NCBI RefSeq assembly: GCF_009727055.1
Contig: NC_052351.1
Coordinates: 60,327,312 to 60,391,311, forward strand
Source: Benincasa hispida
Lineage: Eukaryota; Streptophyta; Magnoliopsida; Cucurbitales; Cucurbitaceae
DNA: 64,000 nucleotides
Reading direction: 5' to 3'
Notes under the pieces: generated by a model
The model's input: the letters and a program-made list of their open reading frames with translations, nothing else
The model's database searches: none
Told to the model about the DNA's origin: nothing
Translations under genes and position numbers: made by a program
Part shown: positions 21,755 through 34,324 of the stretch, piece by piece
Position numbering within the stretch: the stretch's first letter is position 1
How the letters are laid out: each line of letters opens with the position of its first letter

Positions 21755-23466
21755 AGTATACTTGGAGATATAGGGGATTCTAATTAGGATATAATTTAAT
21801 CAATTCTTTTATTTATAATTCTAAATTTTTCAAATTTAACCCTCAAACTTTCAATAAACTTCCCATTTTGGTTCCTACCACAAATCAATTATTTTGTCTA
21901 ACTCATTGATAACACAATGTAAGTTGCCACAAATTATTATTATCACTATCTTTTAGTATAAGATGGAAGATTCAAACAATCACTTTGGTGACCCAACCAA
22001 CTTAGTTAAGGTTATTTCAACACTAAAATATAAGTATATAATAAAGTGAAAACGTAACTTTTATTTTGATCCATATACAATTTGATTTTAATTAATAATT
22101 TTGTTAACTATTTTGATTATTTTTTTTTTACAATACGAGATTTTCATTTAGAAAAAAACAACTCAATGTTGATTTTCATTTTTTTTAAAAAATAATCGAT
22201 TAACTAAAAATTCGAATCGAGTCGAGTTGTTAGTAGAGAGACCAAAACCATATTAGAACATAAAATCAATCATTTGAATTCATTCTTAGTGAAAAGGATA
22301 CTCAAACATGAAGATTAGGTATGGTGAGATATGAAAGGAAAGAGACAAAAGGCCATCAAATGGTCAAATAGCAAAAGGAAAGTTGAAAAGATGAAAAATA
22401 GAACAAAAAGAAAGTAATTACCATTCTTTCCAAATTCCCATCATTGTCTTTTTTTTATACTCATTCCTTTCAAATAAAAAATATATATAGAGAGAGAGAG
22501 AGCATTCAAATTTCAATCACCACCCCCAACACAATGCCTTGAGCACCCCTTCTTATTTCTGTGTACCCAACAATCATTTCAATGAAACACTTCCTATTTC
22601 TTTCTTCTTCTTTTCTTTTATATAATTTTCACTATTTTGTATTATTATCTATATTTTCCAACAAAAGAAAATTATTGTTTATTTTAAGTTTAACAATGAT
22701 TTAGAAAATAATTACTACTACTTATTAGTATTTCACTCTAACAAGATAAAAGATAGAGATTCAAACCTTTGTTACAATTATTACTTAATTATATATTTAT
22801 TCAAATGATTTTATTATAATTGAATTTATAATACAAATAGTCCAAATTAGTTTAGAACTTATAATTCATAAACTATAAAAAAAAAAAAAAAAAAAAAGTC
22901 TCATAGAGGTAGACATGACATGGTGGGAGGATGAATGAGAAGGGGGTAAATTATAAGATACAAAAAGTGGGTCCTTTGGCAATCATTCTATACAAAGAAA
23001 TTAAAAAGGATGGGGGAATGGCTTTTTAGGAATTCTTCAAATTAAACTACTCTTACCTTTTCAAAAAAAAAAAAAAACATTATTTTATGAATCCTCATTA
23101 ACCCAAAAAAAAAAAAAAAAAACATGTTTGAGAGCATTTAAAAACTCAACCTTATGTCATGTAAATTCATATATTTATGTGTGTATAAATATGGGTGTAT
23201 TTAATCAAATTTTCTCAGCTGGAAAAAGAAAATGCAAGAGGAAATTTTCTTTTGGAAGATTAAAACCATAATGAGATAGAGAAGAATAATCAATATTCAT
23301 CAATCTAAACCCTCAATGGAGGGAAAATTTTAATTTAAAAAAAAAAAAAACCAAACCAAACCAAACTAATACTCGTTGATTTCAATCTTGTTAATTACAG
23401 ACAGAAAATTAATTACATGTAATTTTTCCTAAACAAAATCTCATTTACATATATATTTGGAAGATT
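21379..23466. other. AT-rich spacer before the CLE gene
   Basis: Contains a (TA)n microsatellite at 21722-21751, a GA run near 22490, and several A runs (22878-22897, 23104-23121, 23337-23352). No gene recognised. Confidence 0.4.
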
Positions 23467-23683
23467 ATAACTTCAACATATAACAATAACAATAATCCTC
23501 CTTTTTTCCAACCAAGAGTACAACCAAGAAGAACAAGAAGAAAGATGAAGAAGAAGTTCACTTTCAACCCCCACAAAAAAACCAAAAAAAAAAAAAAAAA
23601 AAAAAACCAAAAACAAAAATTTGCTAGTGTAGAAGAAATTTTGATGAGGTTTAATTTTTTTTTTTTCCCTCTTCTTCAATTAC

Positions 23684-23932
23684 TTATCTGTTATGAAGAG
23701 GATTTGGGCCAGTGTAGACTCTTCTCTTCTGAGCACCAAACATGGCGGCGCCACCGTCATGAGGGTGGCTTTTAGGGCGGAAGACGGTGGTGGCGGAGAC
23801 ATCGACATCGGCATTGGCGGCGACGGCGACAATGGCGGAGGTAGGTATTACTCTTTCAATATTGAAGGGAAGAAGAAAAAGAACAAGAAGAAAAAACAAG
23901 CTTATAAGCTCTATAATGTTCTTCAATTTCAT
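23684..23932 (-). CDS. CLE-family secreted signalling peptide precursor
   Basis: The 82-residue precursor has the CLE layout. Residues 1 to about 31 (MKLKNIIELISLFFLLVLFL...) are a hydrophobic signal peptide. A variable Ala- and Asp-containing middle follows. The C-terminus RRVYTGPNPLHNR is a complete CLE dodecapeptide plus a trailing Arg. The conserved Gly, Pro, Asn-Pro-Leu-His-Asn positions are present; position 4, usually Pro or His, is Tyr. CLE peptides are cleaved, often hydroxylated and arabinosylated at the central prolines, and bind leucine-rich receptor kinases to control stem-cell, vascular or root development. The dodecapeptide is closest in my memory to the CLE16/17 and CLE43 types, but the orthologue cannot be named. 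Single exon, the usual size, no break. The opposite-strand frames here are shadows. Confidence 0.92.
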   Translation of the reverse strand: MKLKNIIELISLFFLLVLFLLPFNIERVIPTSAIVAVAANADVDVSATTVFRPKSHPHDGGAAMFGAQKRRVYTGPNPLHNR

Positions 23933-25841
23933 TTTTTTCTCTCTCTCTTACCCCTCCCCCCAAAAAAAAAATTGTCTTTGGCTTAATGGGTTTTCTCTTT
24001 TCACTCCAAAGTGTGCATCTTTGTCTCTCTCACTCATAAAAAGATTTAATATTTTTTTTACACTTCCTCTCTAGAATCAATGAAGAGTGAGTCCAAAATG
24101 CATAGAATTTGATGCTTTTTTTAAAAGAAAAAACAAAAATGGTTTATTGGGTGTTGTTGGAAACTTCTTTGGTTACTGATTTCAGAGCCCTTTTATGTTT
24201 CTTACTTTGGAAAAAACCCTTAAAACTCAAAGAGAGATTAAAAAAGAAAAAAGAAAAAAAAAAAAAAAAAAAAGACTCTTGTTTAGAAAAATAATATTGT
24301 AAAAGGTTTTCTTTTTTTCTTTTGGGACAAAATTTTGAAGTAGTCTAAATACTTTCGTGGACCCTAAGGCAAAGAGGAAAAGAAAAAAAAACAAAGCAAA
24401 AAGTTACCAACCTTTATTTTCTATATTTATTTATTTATTTTTAATTTTTTTCTTTCCTAGAGATATGCAAAATTATGGTCGGTGGGTGTGGGGAGCTTAA
24501 TTGAGTATTCTTAGATGTTACGATTTGAATCTCTAGCTAGTTATTATTATTATTTTTAATGGTTTAAAAAAAAATGGCCTATAGACCATACTACTAAACG
24601 TATCACTTTAAATTAATGTGAATCAGAATATAATTTAACTAGTCTCAAATAAGCATGGCTCGATTGGTGTAAAGAATATACTATAGTTTCGAAAAGCTAG
24701 AGGTTTGAATTCCTTTTTAGTTTTCAAAACGTCTTCGAGTTTTTTAGAATAAGTGGATTTGATTTCTGAGTTTTCAAAATGTATCTTTTTAGTTCCTAAG
24801 TTTTTAAGAATATATTTAAAAAGTCGTTGAGGTAATTTTTTATTATTTTAAATAATTATATGACCTTATGAGTTAGGAAATTAAGTTTAAAAAATAATTT
24901 TAGAGATAAGAAATAATTTTCTACTTTAAAATAAGAAAAAAAGCTACCGCCAAACATTTTTAGAACCTATTTTTAAATACTCGAGAATTGAATGCACATA
25001 TTTTTAAAAACTTGAGAACTAAAATCATGAACCAAATATATATAATTGTATAATTAAATTAAAAAAATATATATTTTAGAACCGCTATTAAGAATTTTGA
25101 CTTAAAACTATAATGCATATATAATTTTCACATGTGTTTAATGAATAAAATTGAGTTGAAACTACACATAGAATTGAGGAGAGTTAAATAGATTAGTGTA
25201 CGTGTATAATGTAAATATACCTTTTAATTAACTCTTTAAGAAAAACCGCATGTGTATAATTTTGAAAATAAGTCACTTCGAAAAGAATTGAAATTTTTGG
25301 TAACTATTCAAAATAGCTTTTCAAATATATTTTAATTCGTTTTTATTAAAAATATTTAAATAAAAATAAGTTTTTTAAAAGATATTTTTTTGTCAAGTGA
25401 ATCCGAACATGTTGTTATAATTTAAAATTAGAAACACACATGGTTGAAAATTTTTAAAAGTTTAGATAAAGTATTAAAGGGTTTTTAAATTTTAGTTACT
25501 TAAAAGAAGGAAATATCAAACACATAGTGTTGGATTTTTTGGTTTAGGTTTAGTCATAATCAACTTCTCTTGTTCACTAAGCAAACAACTTTAACCTAAA
25601 TAGTACTTGAAAGAATACTATCAACTACATCAAGTTATCATAAAACACAAAATTGTTCCTAGGTATTTGATGAATATTATACTTTTTCTTCTTCTTAAAT
25701 TTGCCCATAATTTTTTATTAAAATTGTAAATATATATATATAAATACTTTTTTAAAAATAGAAAAAAGATCCAACCACAAAAATACAAATCTAGCCGCAA
25801 AATAAAAGCAAAAGAAAATAAGTAACCCCTCAAATCCAATT
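23933..25841. other. Region upstream of CLE gene and spacer
   Basis: The first 150 bp form the CLE 5' leader and promoter side; a CT-rich tract (23935-23955) is typical of plant 5' leaders. No certain TATA box was fixed. Further right: A runs near 24250-24275, a weak SINE-like head at 24655-24740 (GGCTCGATTGG ... GAGGTTTGAATTCC), and a relative of the 6601 repeat at 25250-25400. No other gene seen. Confidence 0.4.
25250..25400. repeat. Dispersed AT-rich repeat, relative of 6601
   Basis: Shares AATAAGTCACTTCGAAAAGAATTG, GGTAACTATTCAAAA and the AAGTTTTTTAAAAGATATTTTTTTG block, in the same order as 6601-6780. Confidence 0.5.
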
Positions 25842-26443
25842 AAGGCTCTGTTTAGTTATTGCTGTAGTTTTAAAAGCAATTGTGACAACCGTTTGTTTTT
25901 AGAAAATCAGCCGTGAAAAGAAGTAAAATGATATTTGATAAATTTTAACTCATATTTTAAAAAGTAGGTTAAAGTGTTTGATAAATAAATAAACATTTTA
26001 TTTTAGATATAATAACTAAAATAGACTTATAATCAACTTTTTTTTTTTATAATTTAAAATTTTAAATAATTGTTTAGTATGATAAATTGTTTCTTATAGA
26101 TTAATTTTTAAATTTTAAGGAAAATAGTTTTATTTTAAAAAGATGAATATGGTATATTTTTTTTAAAAAAAAATGATGCATTTAATTCATGAAAAATAGA
26201 ATATAGATTTGATTAGGGGAGAAATGGATAAATATATAAAATAAATCTTATTTTTAAAGTATAAAATTTAAAACTAAATATTAATTAAAATTCTACTTGA
26301 TTTTAGGAGAATCTAAAAGCTAAAACTGCTTTTAAAGTCAACGTGAAATTAACTTGTTTCTAAAAGTGATTTTAACAAATTTAGTGATAAGATTTCATCT
26401 AAATGATTTTTTGAGACAACTAATGCAATGCCAAACGCAACCT
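25842..26443. repeat. Possible MITE of about 600 bp
   Basis: The left end AAGGCTCTGTTTAGTTATTGC and the right end GCAATGCCAAACGCAACCTA are imperfect inverted repeats, with subterminal TTTTAAAAGCAATTGTG facing AACTGCTTTTAAAG. No coding capacity. The target duplication was not fixed. Confidence 0.4.
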
Positions 26444-28227
26444 AAAACAGATGGGCCCTAATCGAAAAGATGGAGGTACCTCACAATTTTTAAAAGTGAT
26501 ATGACCAACTCCTTCTATTGTTAATTGATTTTTGTATAATATGGTATCCTAGCCCATGAAGTCAAATAGGTGTTCAATCCAAAAAAAAATAAATAGATCC
26601 AAACCAAAAGAAATATCATCTCGACGAAGCATTGCTAAGGATCTCATTAGAAAGATGGTCGGGAGACCTCACAACGTTTACAAGATACATGAGCTATACT
26701 CCTCCTGTTGTTAATTGATATTGAAGATAGAACTTCATGTATATCTAATAGTGCCAACATTAATCTAGTTCAACAAATAAAGAATTTATAGCTCAAATTA
26801 TCACTCATTTACCTTCTCTCAACCTTGTAATGGAATCGACAAAAAAAAAGAGGAAAAAAATAAAAGAAAACGTAAACAGTAGAAAATCGACACAAAAATT
26901 TACGTGGTTCACTAATAGTATGTTAGCTACATCCATAGACAAAGGAATAGAACCATTTATTATAATTAGTTAGAAATTATCATATTATACATCTAGAGGT
27001 ACTAGTAGAGTTAGAGAATTTATATAATGCACCTCTCTAAACCCTATGACTAAAATTTAACATTAATACAAATATAATTTAGGGGCTTATATATTTTCTC
27101 ATTAATTTAAAAAAAAAAAAAAGAAAAAAAGAGCAAACAAGTTAAAAATAAAAACAAGAGTTTTTTTGTTGGGCCCATCCTACTGCAATCTCTGCTGTGA
27201 TGAAGAGCCATTTGAATGTGGGCAGTTGATGATCAATGGCTCTTGTCATTATTAAACTTGGAGTTTTTTGAAGTATATATTATAGTGTTTGGGAGAAAAG
27301 AAAATTTGGTGAGAGAATTCCAGTGTAGTTTTCTTGGAGATAAGAAAATTTTTGCCAACTTTTGATTATTTAAGAGAGAGAGACATAGAGGATTGGACCA
27401 CTAAATTAAAGAAATGAAAAGAGGTGAAAGTCAGATATAAATTTGAGTTCTCGAGAGAAATGATGATGTCTTTTGCAACATTTTAATTATAAAGAGAGGA
27501 GAAAGGAAGAAGCCATCAAAAGGGTATCAACTAAAAAAAATTGATAAAACATCTCTTTCTTTCAATCTTTTTAGTTATTAGTAATAGAATCTATAGGTAT
27601 ACTATCTCATTCGTATTTTCATTCCGTGCATTATTCAAACCAAACTTGAGTATAATTCAATTTATCACATATCATAGTCAACGTGATATTTGAATCTCTC
27701 AACTTCCACTATTGTATTTTTTTCTTCTTATTTTTTGTAATGTGTCCTCTCTCGATCACCTTTTCCTTTCACCTGAACTATTTGAACGCCTACTAGAATG
27801 TCTCATTGGTGTTGCACAAAGCGAAGCATTATCTCTTCTCCAAAAATAGTCTCTCCTCGATGTTTGTCAACATGTCATGATAGCTCGTGTGGAATTTTTT
27901 CTTGGTATAATTGTGATGGAACTTGTTCGTTGAGAATGGAAATCTTATTAGCTATGAAGGTAGTTGTTAATAAAGATTAAAATATTCGTCAACATTTTAA
28001 AGTATTTGTTCAATATATCGGTAAATCAAAAAGTTTAGCATATTGAAATTTAATATTTGTATTAATGGAAGAAGAGAGAAAGGGAGAGAAGGTTAGACTT
28101 GGAATGTCGTAGGTAGTATAGGACTTGCTGAAAAACAAGACTTTTATTTTTTTTGTTAAAAGAAATTTTAAATTAAAATCATGATTTGGAACTTGTTTAA
28201 GGGTTGTTTTTAAATAAAGAAAAATGA
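26444..28227. other. Spacer with a decayed coding-like segment
   Basis: Mostly AT-rich. At about 27770-27945 (+) one frame reads PELFERLLECLIGVAQ and SEALSLLQK, then a stop, SLLDVCQHVMIARVEFFLG, and another stop. The composition looks like an old exon, but no family was recognised. Confidence 0.3.
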
Positions 28228-28350
28228 ACCAACTAATTTATAAATGTAGCAAAATTTTACTGTTTATGATAGATGTTTATCACGGTCTATCACGGTCTAT
28301 CATTGATAAACAGTGAAATTTTAATGTACTTGAAAACATTTTCAATAGTT
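28228..28350. repeat. Short palindromic repeat, TATCACGGTCTATCAC type
   Basis: Core TTATCACGGTCTATCACGG with inverted arms AGCAAAATTTTACTGTTTA and ATAAACAGTGAAATTTTA. Same family as 5111-5252. Confidence 0.6.
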
Positions 28351-28372
28351 TTACTATTTAAAACAAGGGACA

Positions 28373-28530
28373 GTTGCAAATATAACAATCAGGCTTAAAG
28401 TATTAACCGATATAGCATCATGCAAAAAATTACAAATATGTTAAAATTTAGATAGTCTATCAGTGATAGATCATATATCATTGGTAAGCGTCTATCGGTG
28501 ACAGACCATATCACTGATGAGATATTGGTT
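28373..28530. repeat. Dispersed repeat with TCTATCAGTGATAGA core
   Basis: Begins GACAGTTGCAAATATAAC like the copy at 5685 and contains GTCTATCAGTGATAGATCAT and CTATCGGTGACAGACC. Confidence 0.55.
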
Positions 28531-28857
28531 GTTGATTTGGTTGCACACTCGCTAGTTAGGATGGCTGTTTCTTTGATTTTGTATTCTTTTTTTGGGCTCT
28601 TGTACATCTTCCTCATCATTAGAAGATTTGAAGGTGTGTTCTTTGTGAGGAGAGTGGTTGTATTGGTTTGTTTGCTTAATGAATGTTGTCTTTAAAAAAT
28701 AAAAGTGAGATATAGTTTGTGTTAAAGTGAAATTATGTTAAAAAAAAAAAAAAAAAAAAACATCTCTTAACAAGTAGTATATCGATTTTTTTACTGTTTA
28801 GTACTCGGATTTTAAATTTATTTCTATTTAAAAAAGTATCTAACAAAGTCTTTAAGA

Positions 28858-29142
28858 TCCAGTTTGATAATCATTTGGTTTTTTGTTTTTGTTTTTTAAA
28901 ATTAAGTCTATTTTATGCACATTTCTTACTATGATTTGCATATTTATTAAGTACAATGGTTGAATTCTTAACTAAATTTTTTTTTTAAAAAAAAAAAACC
29001 TTTTGAAAGCTATATATTTTAGTTCTCAAAATTTGGTTTAATTTTTAAACCATTGGTGAAAAGTAGATAGCAAAAGAAGAAATTTTGAGGTGAAAATAGA
29101 AAAACAAAAATAAAAAACAAAATAGTTATCAAACAGAACTTA
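28858..29142. repeat. Foldback MITE family A, copy 3
   Basis: Left end TCCAGTTTGATAATCATTTGG, right end AAAATAGTTATCAAACAGAA, inverted with respect to each other. Internal blocks match 4631 and 35646. Confidence 0.6.
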
Positions 29143-29399
29143 AATTTTCAGTTTCATATTTAACTAATTTCTTAACTTTAAGAAAGGTTTGATAAATTTC
29201 TATTTTGTGTTGAATATATCTCTATATTCCAAATGTTTAAATAGTTAAACCAGACCTATTAGATTTAAATTGAATTTTTTTTTCTTTTTATTTTAATGAG
29301 ACCACTTTTGACTTTTTGTTTCTAGCCAGTTTATGATTTTAAAATTATGTTTAATACGTTAAGAACTTATTATACACAAATTTAAAAATCCTATATAGT

Positions 29400-29670
29400 A
29401 ATTATTTGTTTTTTTTTAAAAAAAAAAAAACCGAGCCTATCCATACTACTTTTTTTACCTCCAAATTTTTTCATTTGTTATTTACTTTTTCCAATAGTTT
29501 AAAAAACCAAACCACATTTTCAAAACTAAAAAAAATAGTTTTTAAAAACTTGTTTATATTTTTAGAATTTGGCTAAGAATTCAATCATTGTATTTATGCA
29601 AATCATGGGAGAAAATAAGCTTAATTTTTTTTAAAAAAAAAACAAAAAGCAAAATAGTTATGAAACCTTA
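29400..29670. repeat. Foldback MITE family A, copy 4
   Basis: Contains ACCTCCAAATTTTTTCATTTG, TTTGGCTAAGAATTCAATCATTG and ends AATAGTTATGAAACC. It sits about 260 bp from copy 3 in the same orientation. The left terminus is eroded. Confidence 0.55.
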
Positions 29671-30960
29671 CCAATCAATTTAACAATTTTTTTAAAAAAA
29701 ATAAAGTTTAGTTACCAAGTACACACAAACTCAAAAGCTATTTGAAATTAAACTTGTAATTTAATGTTGTTTTCGATCAAACAAAATTTTCAAAGTCATA
29801 TTTTCTATTACAAAAAATATAATATTTTTGTAATAAGTTTCAAAATTGTGTATTGTCCAAAATTTTTCATTCCACAAGGCAGAGAAACAATGTTTTATGT
29901 TTGCACCTACAAAGATTTTTGTTCTAGTATTTTAGAGAAAGGAAATATAAATATATCATTGTATTTATAATGTGTTTACAAACAAATGTGTCTTAAATCA
30001 AACACATATATTAATCATATAGGAAATATTGTGGAAAATAGAAATGAGTTGCATTTAAGTTTATATAATAATTTGGACAAGCAATAAGCAAAAAGGATCA
30101 AATCCTTTAGATGAGGCATTGTCTCGATGAGTACACACAGCATCATTAAGTTTAAGAATTTTAATAGCTAACTTTTTCTTTTGTTGGTCAAAGTAATTGA
30201 TAGATTTATCATTGTTCTTTTGTTTTTTTATCCCCACATTCTTATAACATATTTCTTTAATTTTAATTTATTTGCATGGAATTTCTTAAGAGGGTATGTT
30301 TTCACATTAAATATATTTTAAAAAGTTCAAAATTTTGAGTCAAAACATCATTATTATTAATCAATTTGATGCATATTTAGATTTATTGGAGGGAGGTATA
30401 TATCTAAGATGTCTGGAAATTAAAATATATGAATTACAAGAGTATTCAAATGTTTAATTTATAAAGGGTAGCTATATGAAGAATGTAATAAAGTGATTAG
30501 CTGATCAAGTAATATATGTCCCTATGAACTATTATATAGTAGCGTTTTATATTTGATTTTAATTGTAATTAAATTAATTGTTGATGGTAATTATTGATGT
30601 CAAATTTTGGATAGAAAAATGTACCTGACTTTCACGTAATACTAGTAGTAAATTTGTTTGAAGGAGAAGAATGTGGTTTGCAAAAGAGAAAACTTACACA
30701 CCATGTGGTGCTTGTCGCACACACTCCGATAAGTCAGAGAGTGAAAGAGTGTGAAAGCTAGAGAGTTTGAGAGTAGAATTCCAGTTATGATCTCATATGA
30801 AGTTATAATGATATATTTGTAGAGAAAGTTGACCTAGGTTGGTCCTAGGGTTTTGGAGTTACCTTAAGATAATTAGATAACCTATCGAGCCGAGGGTCAT
30901 GCCCGGTTTCATGTTTGACTAGGGTTAAGGCCTTGGTTGAGGTTAAACGTCTACAATTAG
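29671..30960. other. AT-rich spacer
   Basis: No gene recognised. From about 30680 the base composition becomes less AT-rich, leading into the tandem duplication at 30966. Confidence 0.4.
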
Positions 30961-30965
30961 GTTCA

Positions 30966-31200
30966 AAATGGGCTTAGGACAATACTTTGGGTCGAGGCAT
31001 GCGTAGGACATGCCCTTTTAGATATTTTTCCAGGGTTGGCCTCGGTCTTGGTCGAGCAACTCCCTTTAGGCCCAAAATGGGCCTAGGCGATGCTTTGGGT
31101 CAAAGCATGCTTGTGACATGTCATTTTAGTTACTTTACTAAGGTCAACTTCGACCTTGCAGCCAATTTAGGCTTTGACCAAGTCTAACTATCTTCTCTAG
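30966..31200 (+). repeat. Tandem duplication of about 108 bp
   Basis: AAAATGGGCTTAGGACAATA begins one unit at 30966 and AAAATGGGCCTAGGCGATGC the next at 31074. Both continue with CTTTGGGTC, GCATGC and CATGTC/CATGCC blocks, then a GGTCTTGGTCGA/TTCGACCTTG segment. A third partial unit may start near 31203. It could be part of an old LTR. Confidence 0.7.
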
Positions 31201-31329
31201 GTCCATTTTGGCGTAAGGTACTACTTTTGACTCAAACATTGTTACTTTATTAATCTTGTTGCTTTTATTCTTATTTTTTTTGTCAATTATACCATTCAAT
31301 CCAAAATCATTCATAACAGTAACATACGA

Positions 31330-31397
31330 CGCCAAAGCGAGCATGACTCTTCTTTTTAGAGATTGAAAGTTTGATCCTCTATCCCTATAGTTGTTGT
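31330..31397 (+). repeat. SINE-like fragment
   Basis: Ends in GTTGTACTAAAAAAATTG after a B-box-like AAAGTTTGATCCTC. It shares its tail with the copy ending near 31890. Confidence 0.45.
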
Positions 31398-31789
31398 ACT
31401 AAAAAAATTGCAATATATGATTTCATTTACATAATATTATCGAACTTGAGATTAGAGATTTGATCCTCCAATCCCACATAAAAAAAAATCTAGACATAGC
31501 TAAACTAGTTAATATATATTGGCCAAAAGATTTGAATCCCCATATTTCACAAAGACATGTGAATGTGCACACACATGCATATATATAGTACTTTACAACA
31601 AATGTTAACACACTGTAGATTTTAAAACAACGAGTATCTTATCTACTAAGTTATGTTTGGATTGTTTTGATTTATTTCAAATATATGTAGGTTTCTAAAG
31701 AGAAGAAAATTCATATTGAGTTTAGCTCTGATATGTACCTTTTAAAATTAGAGAGTTTGATCTCTCATTTTAATAATTGGTGTCTAAAA

Positions 31790-31895
31790 AATTAATAATA
31801 AATGTCAAAGTGAGTTTAGTTCAATAATAATTGAATCGTCTTCCTCTTTAGATATTTGAGGCCCGATAATTCACTCCACAATGTTGTACTAAAAA
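31790..31895 (+). repeat. SINE-like element, TTGTACTAAAAAAA tail
   Basis: Has the A-box-like GTGAGTTTAGTTCAATAAT, a degenerate B-box region and the tail ATGTTGTACTAAAAAAATAAT. Several less complete relatives lie within 31400-32110. Confidence 0.5.
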
Positions 31896-34163
31896 AATAA
31901 TAATAAATAGATAAATAAATGGGAGAAAAAAGCCTAAACCATTTAAGGTTAAAATGGTAAAATGCAAATCAATTTGAATGCCGACGTCACCTATTATTGG
32001 CCGTTTAATTTTCGACATTTTGAACGTCCCCTCATTATTCAAACTATTATTATTAATCGAGGTCAAAAATTTGATTCTTCTTCTCCTCATATTATCGAAA
32101 AGAAAAATAAATCTATTTAATTGAAAAATGAATAAATATACAGTAATTAGCATGTAGTCTCGTTAAAAGGTTATACGAAACAAAAACATTTTATTAAAGT
32201 AATTTCATAAATTCTACAATTATATGTATGAGCATATATATATTATTAGTATATCTTTAATTATCATGTTTTTGTTTTTAATTTTTGTTACGAACAATAA
32301 AATTATGGACAATTTAAATTGACTAGAAAAAAAAAGTGTTTTAAAAAGTCATTTTTATTTAAATATTTTTTATAAAAAAAAAAAACTTTCAAATAAAAAA
32401 ACTTATGTGTTTAGCTACACTTTCTCGAAAGTGTTTTTATGTACGAGTTTGTTTAGTTTTATACTCAAAGTATTTTTATTAATGTTAAATTACTATAAAG
32501 AACAATTATTAAATACTAAGAAATAATAATTAAAACACTTTTCATTTGCCAAGTTCTTTTGTTTGTTTTTTAGTATATGATTGATCTAATTGGTTATTAG
32601 AGTTAGTTGTTAAAGTTAGTTGTTGAAGATAATTTATGCAGTTGGTCAATGATGTTGGAATTAGTTGTCAAAGGTAGTCATTGCTAGAGTTGGTAGCTAA
32701 TGTTGGTAACCGATGTGGTTGTTGTCACTGTGATGGTAGTCGCCGAAATTGGTCATTAGAGGTGATCGATAAAGGACAGTGGTAGCGCGGCAACCACGGT
32801 AAAAGTGAGGTAGAGGATTAATGAGTGAGAGCACTTTCAACAATTTTATATATTTAATAAATTTAGAAGAATAATCATTACACACTAGAAATCATTTTTT
32901 TCAAAAGTTGATTTCAAGAGTTTCTCTCGAACCAACTTATGTCATAAACTCATTTAAAAAAAAAAACCATTTTAACTAATTGTCAAACGCTCCAACTTTT
33001 TCTAAATGACTTTTTTAAGAAATAAAAATTTGAAAGTGAAAACAAACACATCCTTAGTGTATCGAACAATTCCCATTAAATCTTCTAAATCGTCCTTTCC
33101 ACTATTAAATATTAACATATTTTTAATATGACTCTTTGGACAGAGTAGAGTTCGAAAGATGAATTTATCGAAAATTTTAAAATTTAGGATCTTATTAAAC
33201 ACAAAATTACAGACTAATTAAATACAAATTAAGGACAACTTGAAAATTTTTACAAAGTGGAGATATAGGCTAAGTAAAAAAATGAAAATTATATCAGCAA
33301 ATAGAAATCAAGTTCAAACTACACTAATTAAAAGTATGGTTAATTAGCCTAATTTTAGTATGTTTTTCTTTGGTGAATTTTACAAGTACTCTTGAAATTA
33401 TATGAAAAAAAAATTGATTCCCATTTTTCACCAAATGTAGTTTGATAACAAAATTTCCCAATGCCATCCTAAGCTTTTAATTTATTTCATTATTTTTTTT
33501 TAGTTTAAACATGATATGAGATTAAAAATGAGATTTTTTTTTTTTTTTTTTTGTTTATGATATAATGTCTTAACCAGTAAATTCTCGTATGCTCCACTTG
33601 ATCAAAGTGTATTTGTTTTTTTATTATTTTATTTGATTAATTATATATTATATATTATATATTTGATTTAATCGACCACTCATTCATTACGAAACTACCC
33701 TCAATTAGTGCAATGAAACATGCTCTTGTTCATTTCTAATTTATCATTGATAAGATATGAAATTGACTAGCCAACTTATCAATTATCTTTTGATTTATTT
33801 AACTATAGATTTTACAAGAATGTGATAAAAATGGAATGAAACAATTGTGAGCTTTTATTCCACCTCTTTGATTAATATTTGAAAGTTGATTTTCATAGAA
33901 ACTTTTTAAAAAATATGTAAAAATATAAAACAAATATTTATAAATAATTGCTAATCATGATTACAAATATAACCTCTCACTGACTTCCCACTTCAATTAT
34001 AAGCTTTATTTGTTCAAAAGAGAAACACATGATGGCAAGAATTTTTGCCTCTCTTCACCATCACTATAGAAGATATTTTTATTCAAATAAAATGGCTAAT
34101 CATGATTACATTTTGTTAATCAAATTAGAAATAAGGGAAATTATTTTAAAAGGTAGAATGGTT
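31896..34163. other. AT-rich spacer
   Basis: Includes a degenerate GTTGGT/AGTTAGTTG repeat at about 32590-32790 and a diverged inverted relative of the 6601 repeat near 32880-33055. No gene recognised. Confidence 0.4.
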
Positions 34164-34324
34164 GAAAATATTTATAAGATATAGCAAAATTTTAGAATTA
34201 TCAATGATAGATGTTGATATCAGTGTCTATCAGTGACATTGATAGACACTCATAAAAGTCTATTCGTATCTATTAGTATCTATTACTGATAATTCTAAAA
34301 TTTTGCTATTTTATAAATATTTTG
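34164..34324. repeat. Near-perfect palindromic element
   Basis: Arms of about 45 bp: AAAATATTTATAAGATATAG plus CAAAATTTTAGAATTATCA, facing TGATAATTCTAAAATTTTG plus CTATTTTATAAATATTTT. They differ by few bases. The core holds GTCTATCAGTGACATTGATA. The transcript or single strand would form a long hairpin. Confidence 0.75.

Noticed and set aside
23473..23679. Frames on both strands next to the CLE gene with poly-Lys or poly-Phe
   Set aside because: They arise from A and T runs; only the minus frame at 23684-23932 has a signal peptide and a CLE motif.
24655..24740. A possible tRNA gene
   Set aside because: A- and B-box-like words are present but acceptor and anticodon stems cannot be formed; a SINE head is the better explanation.
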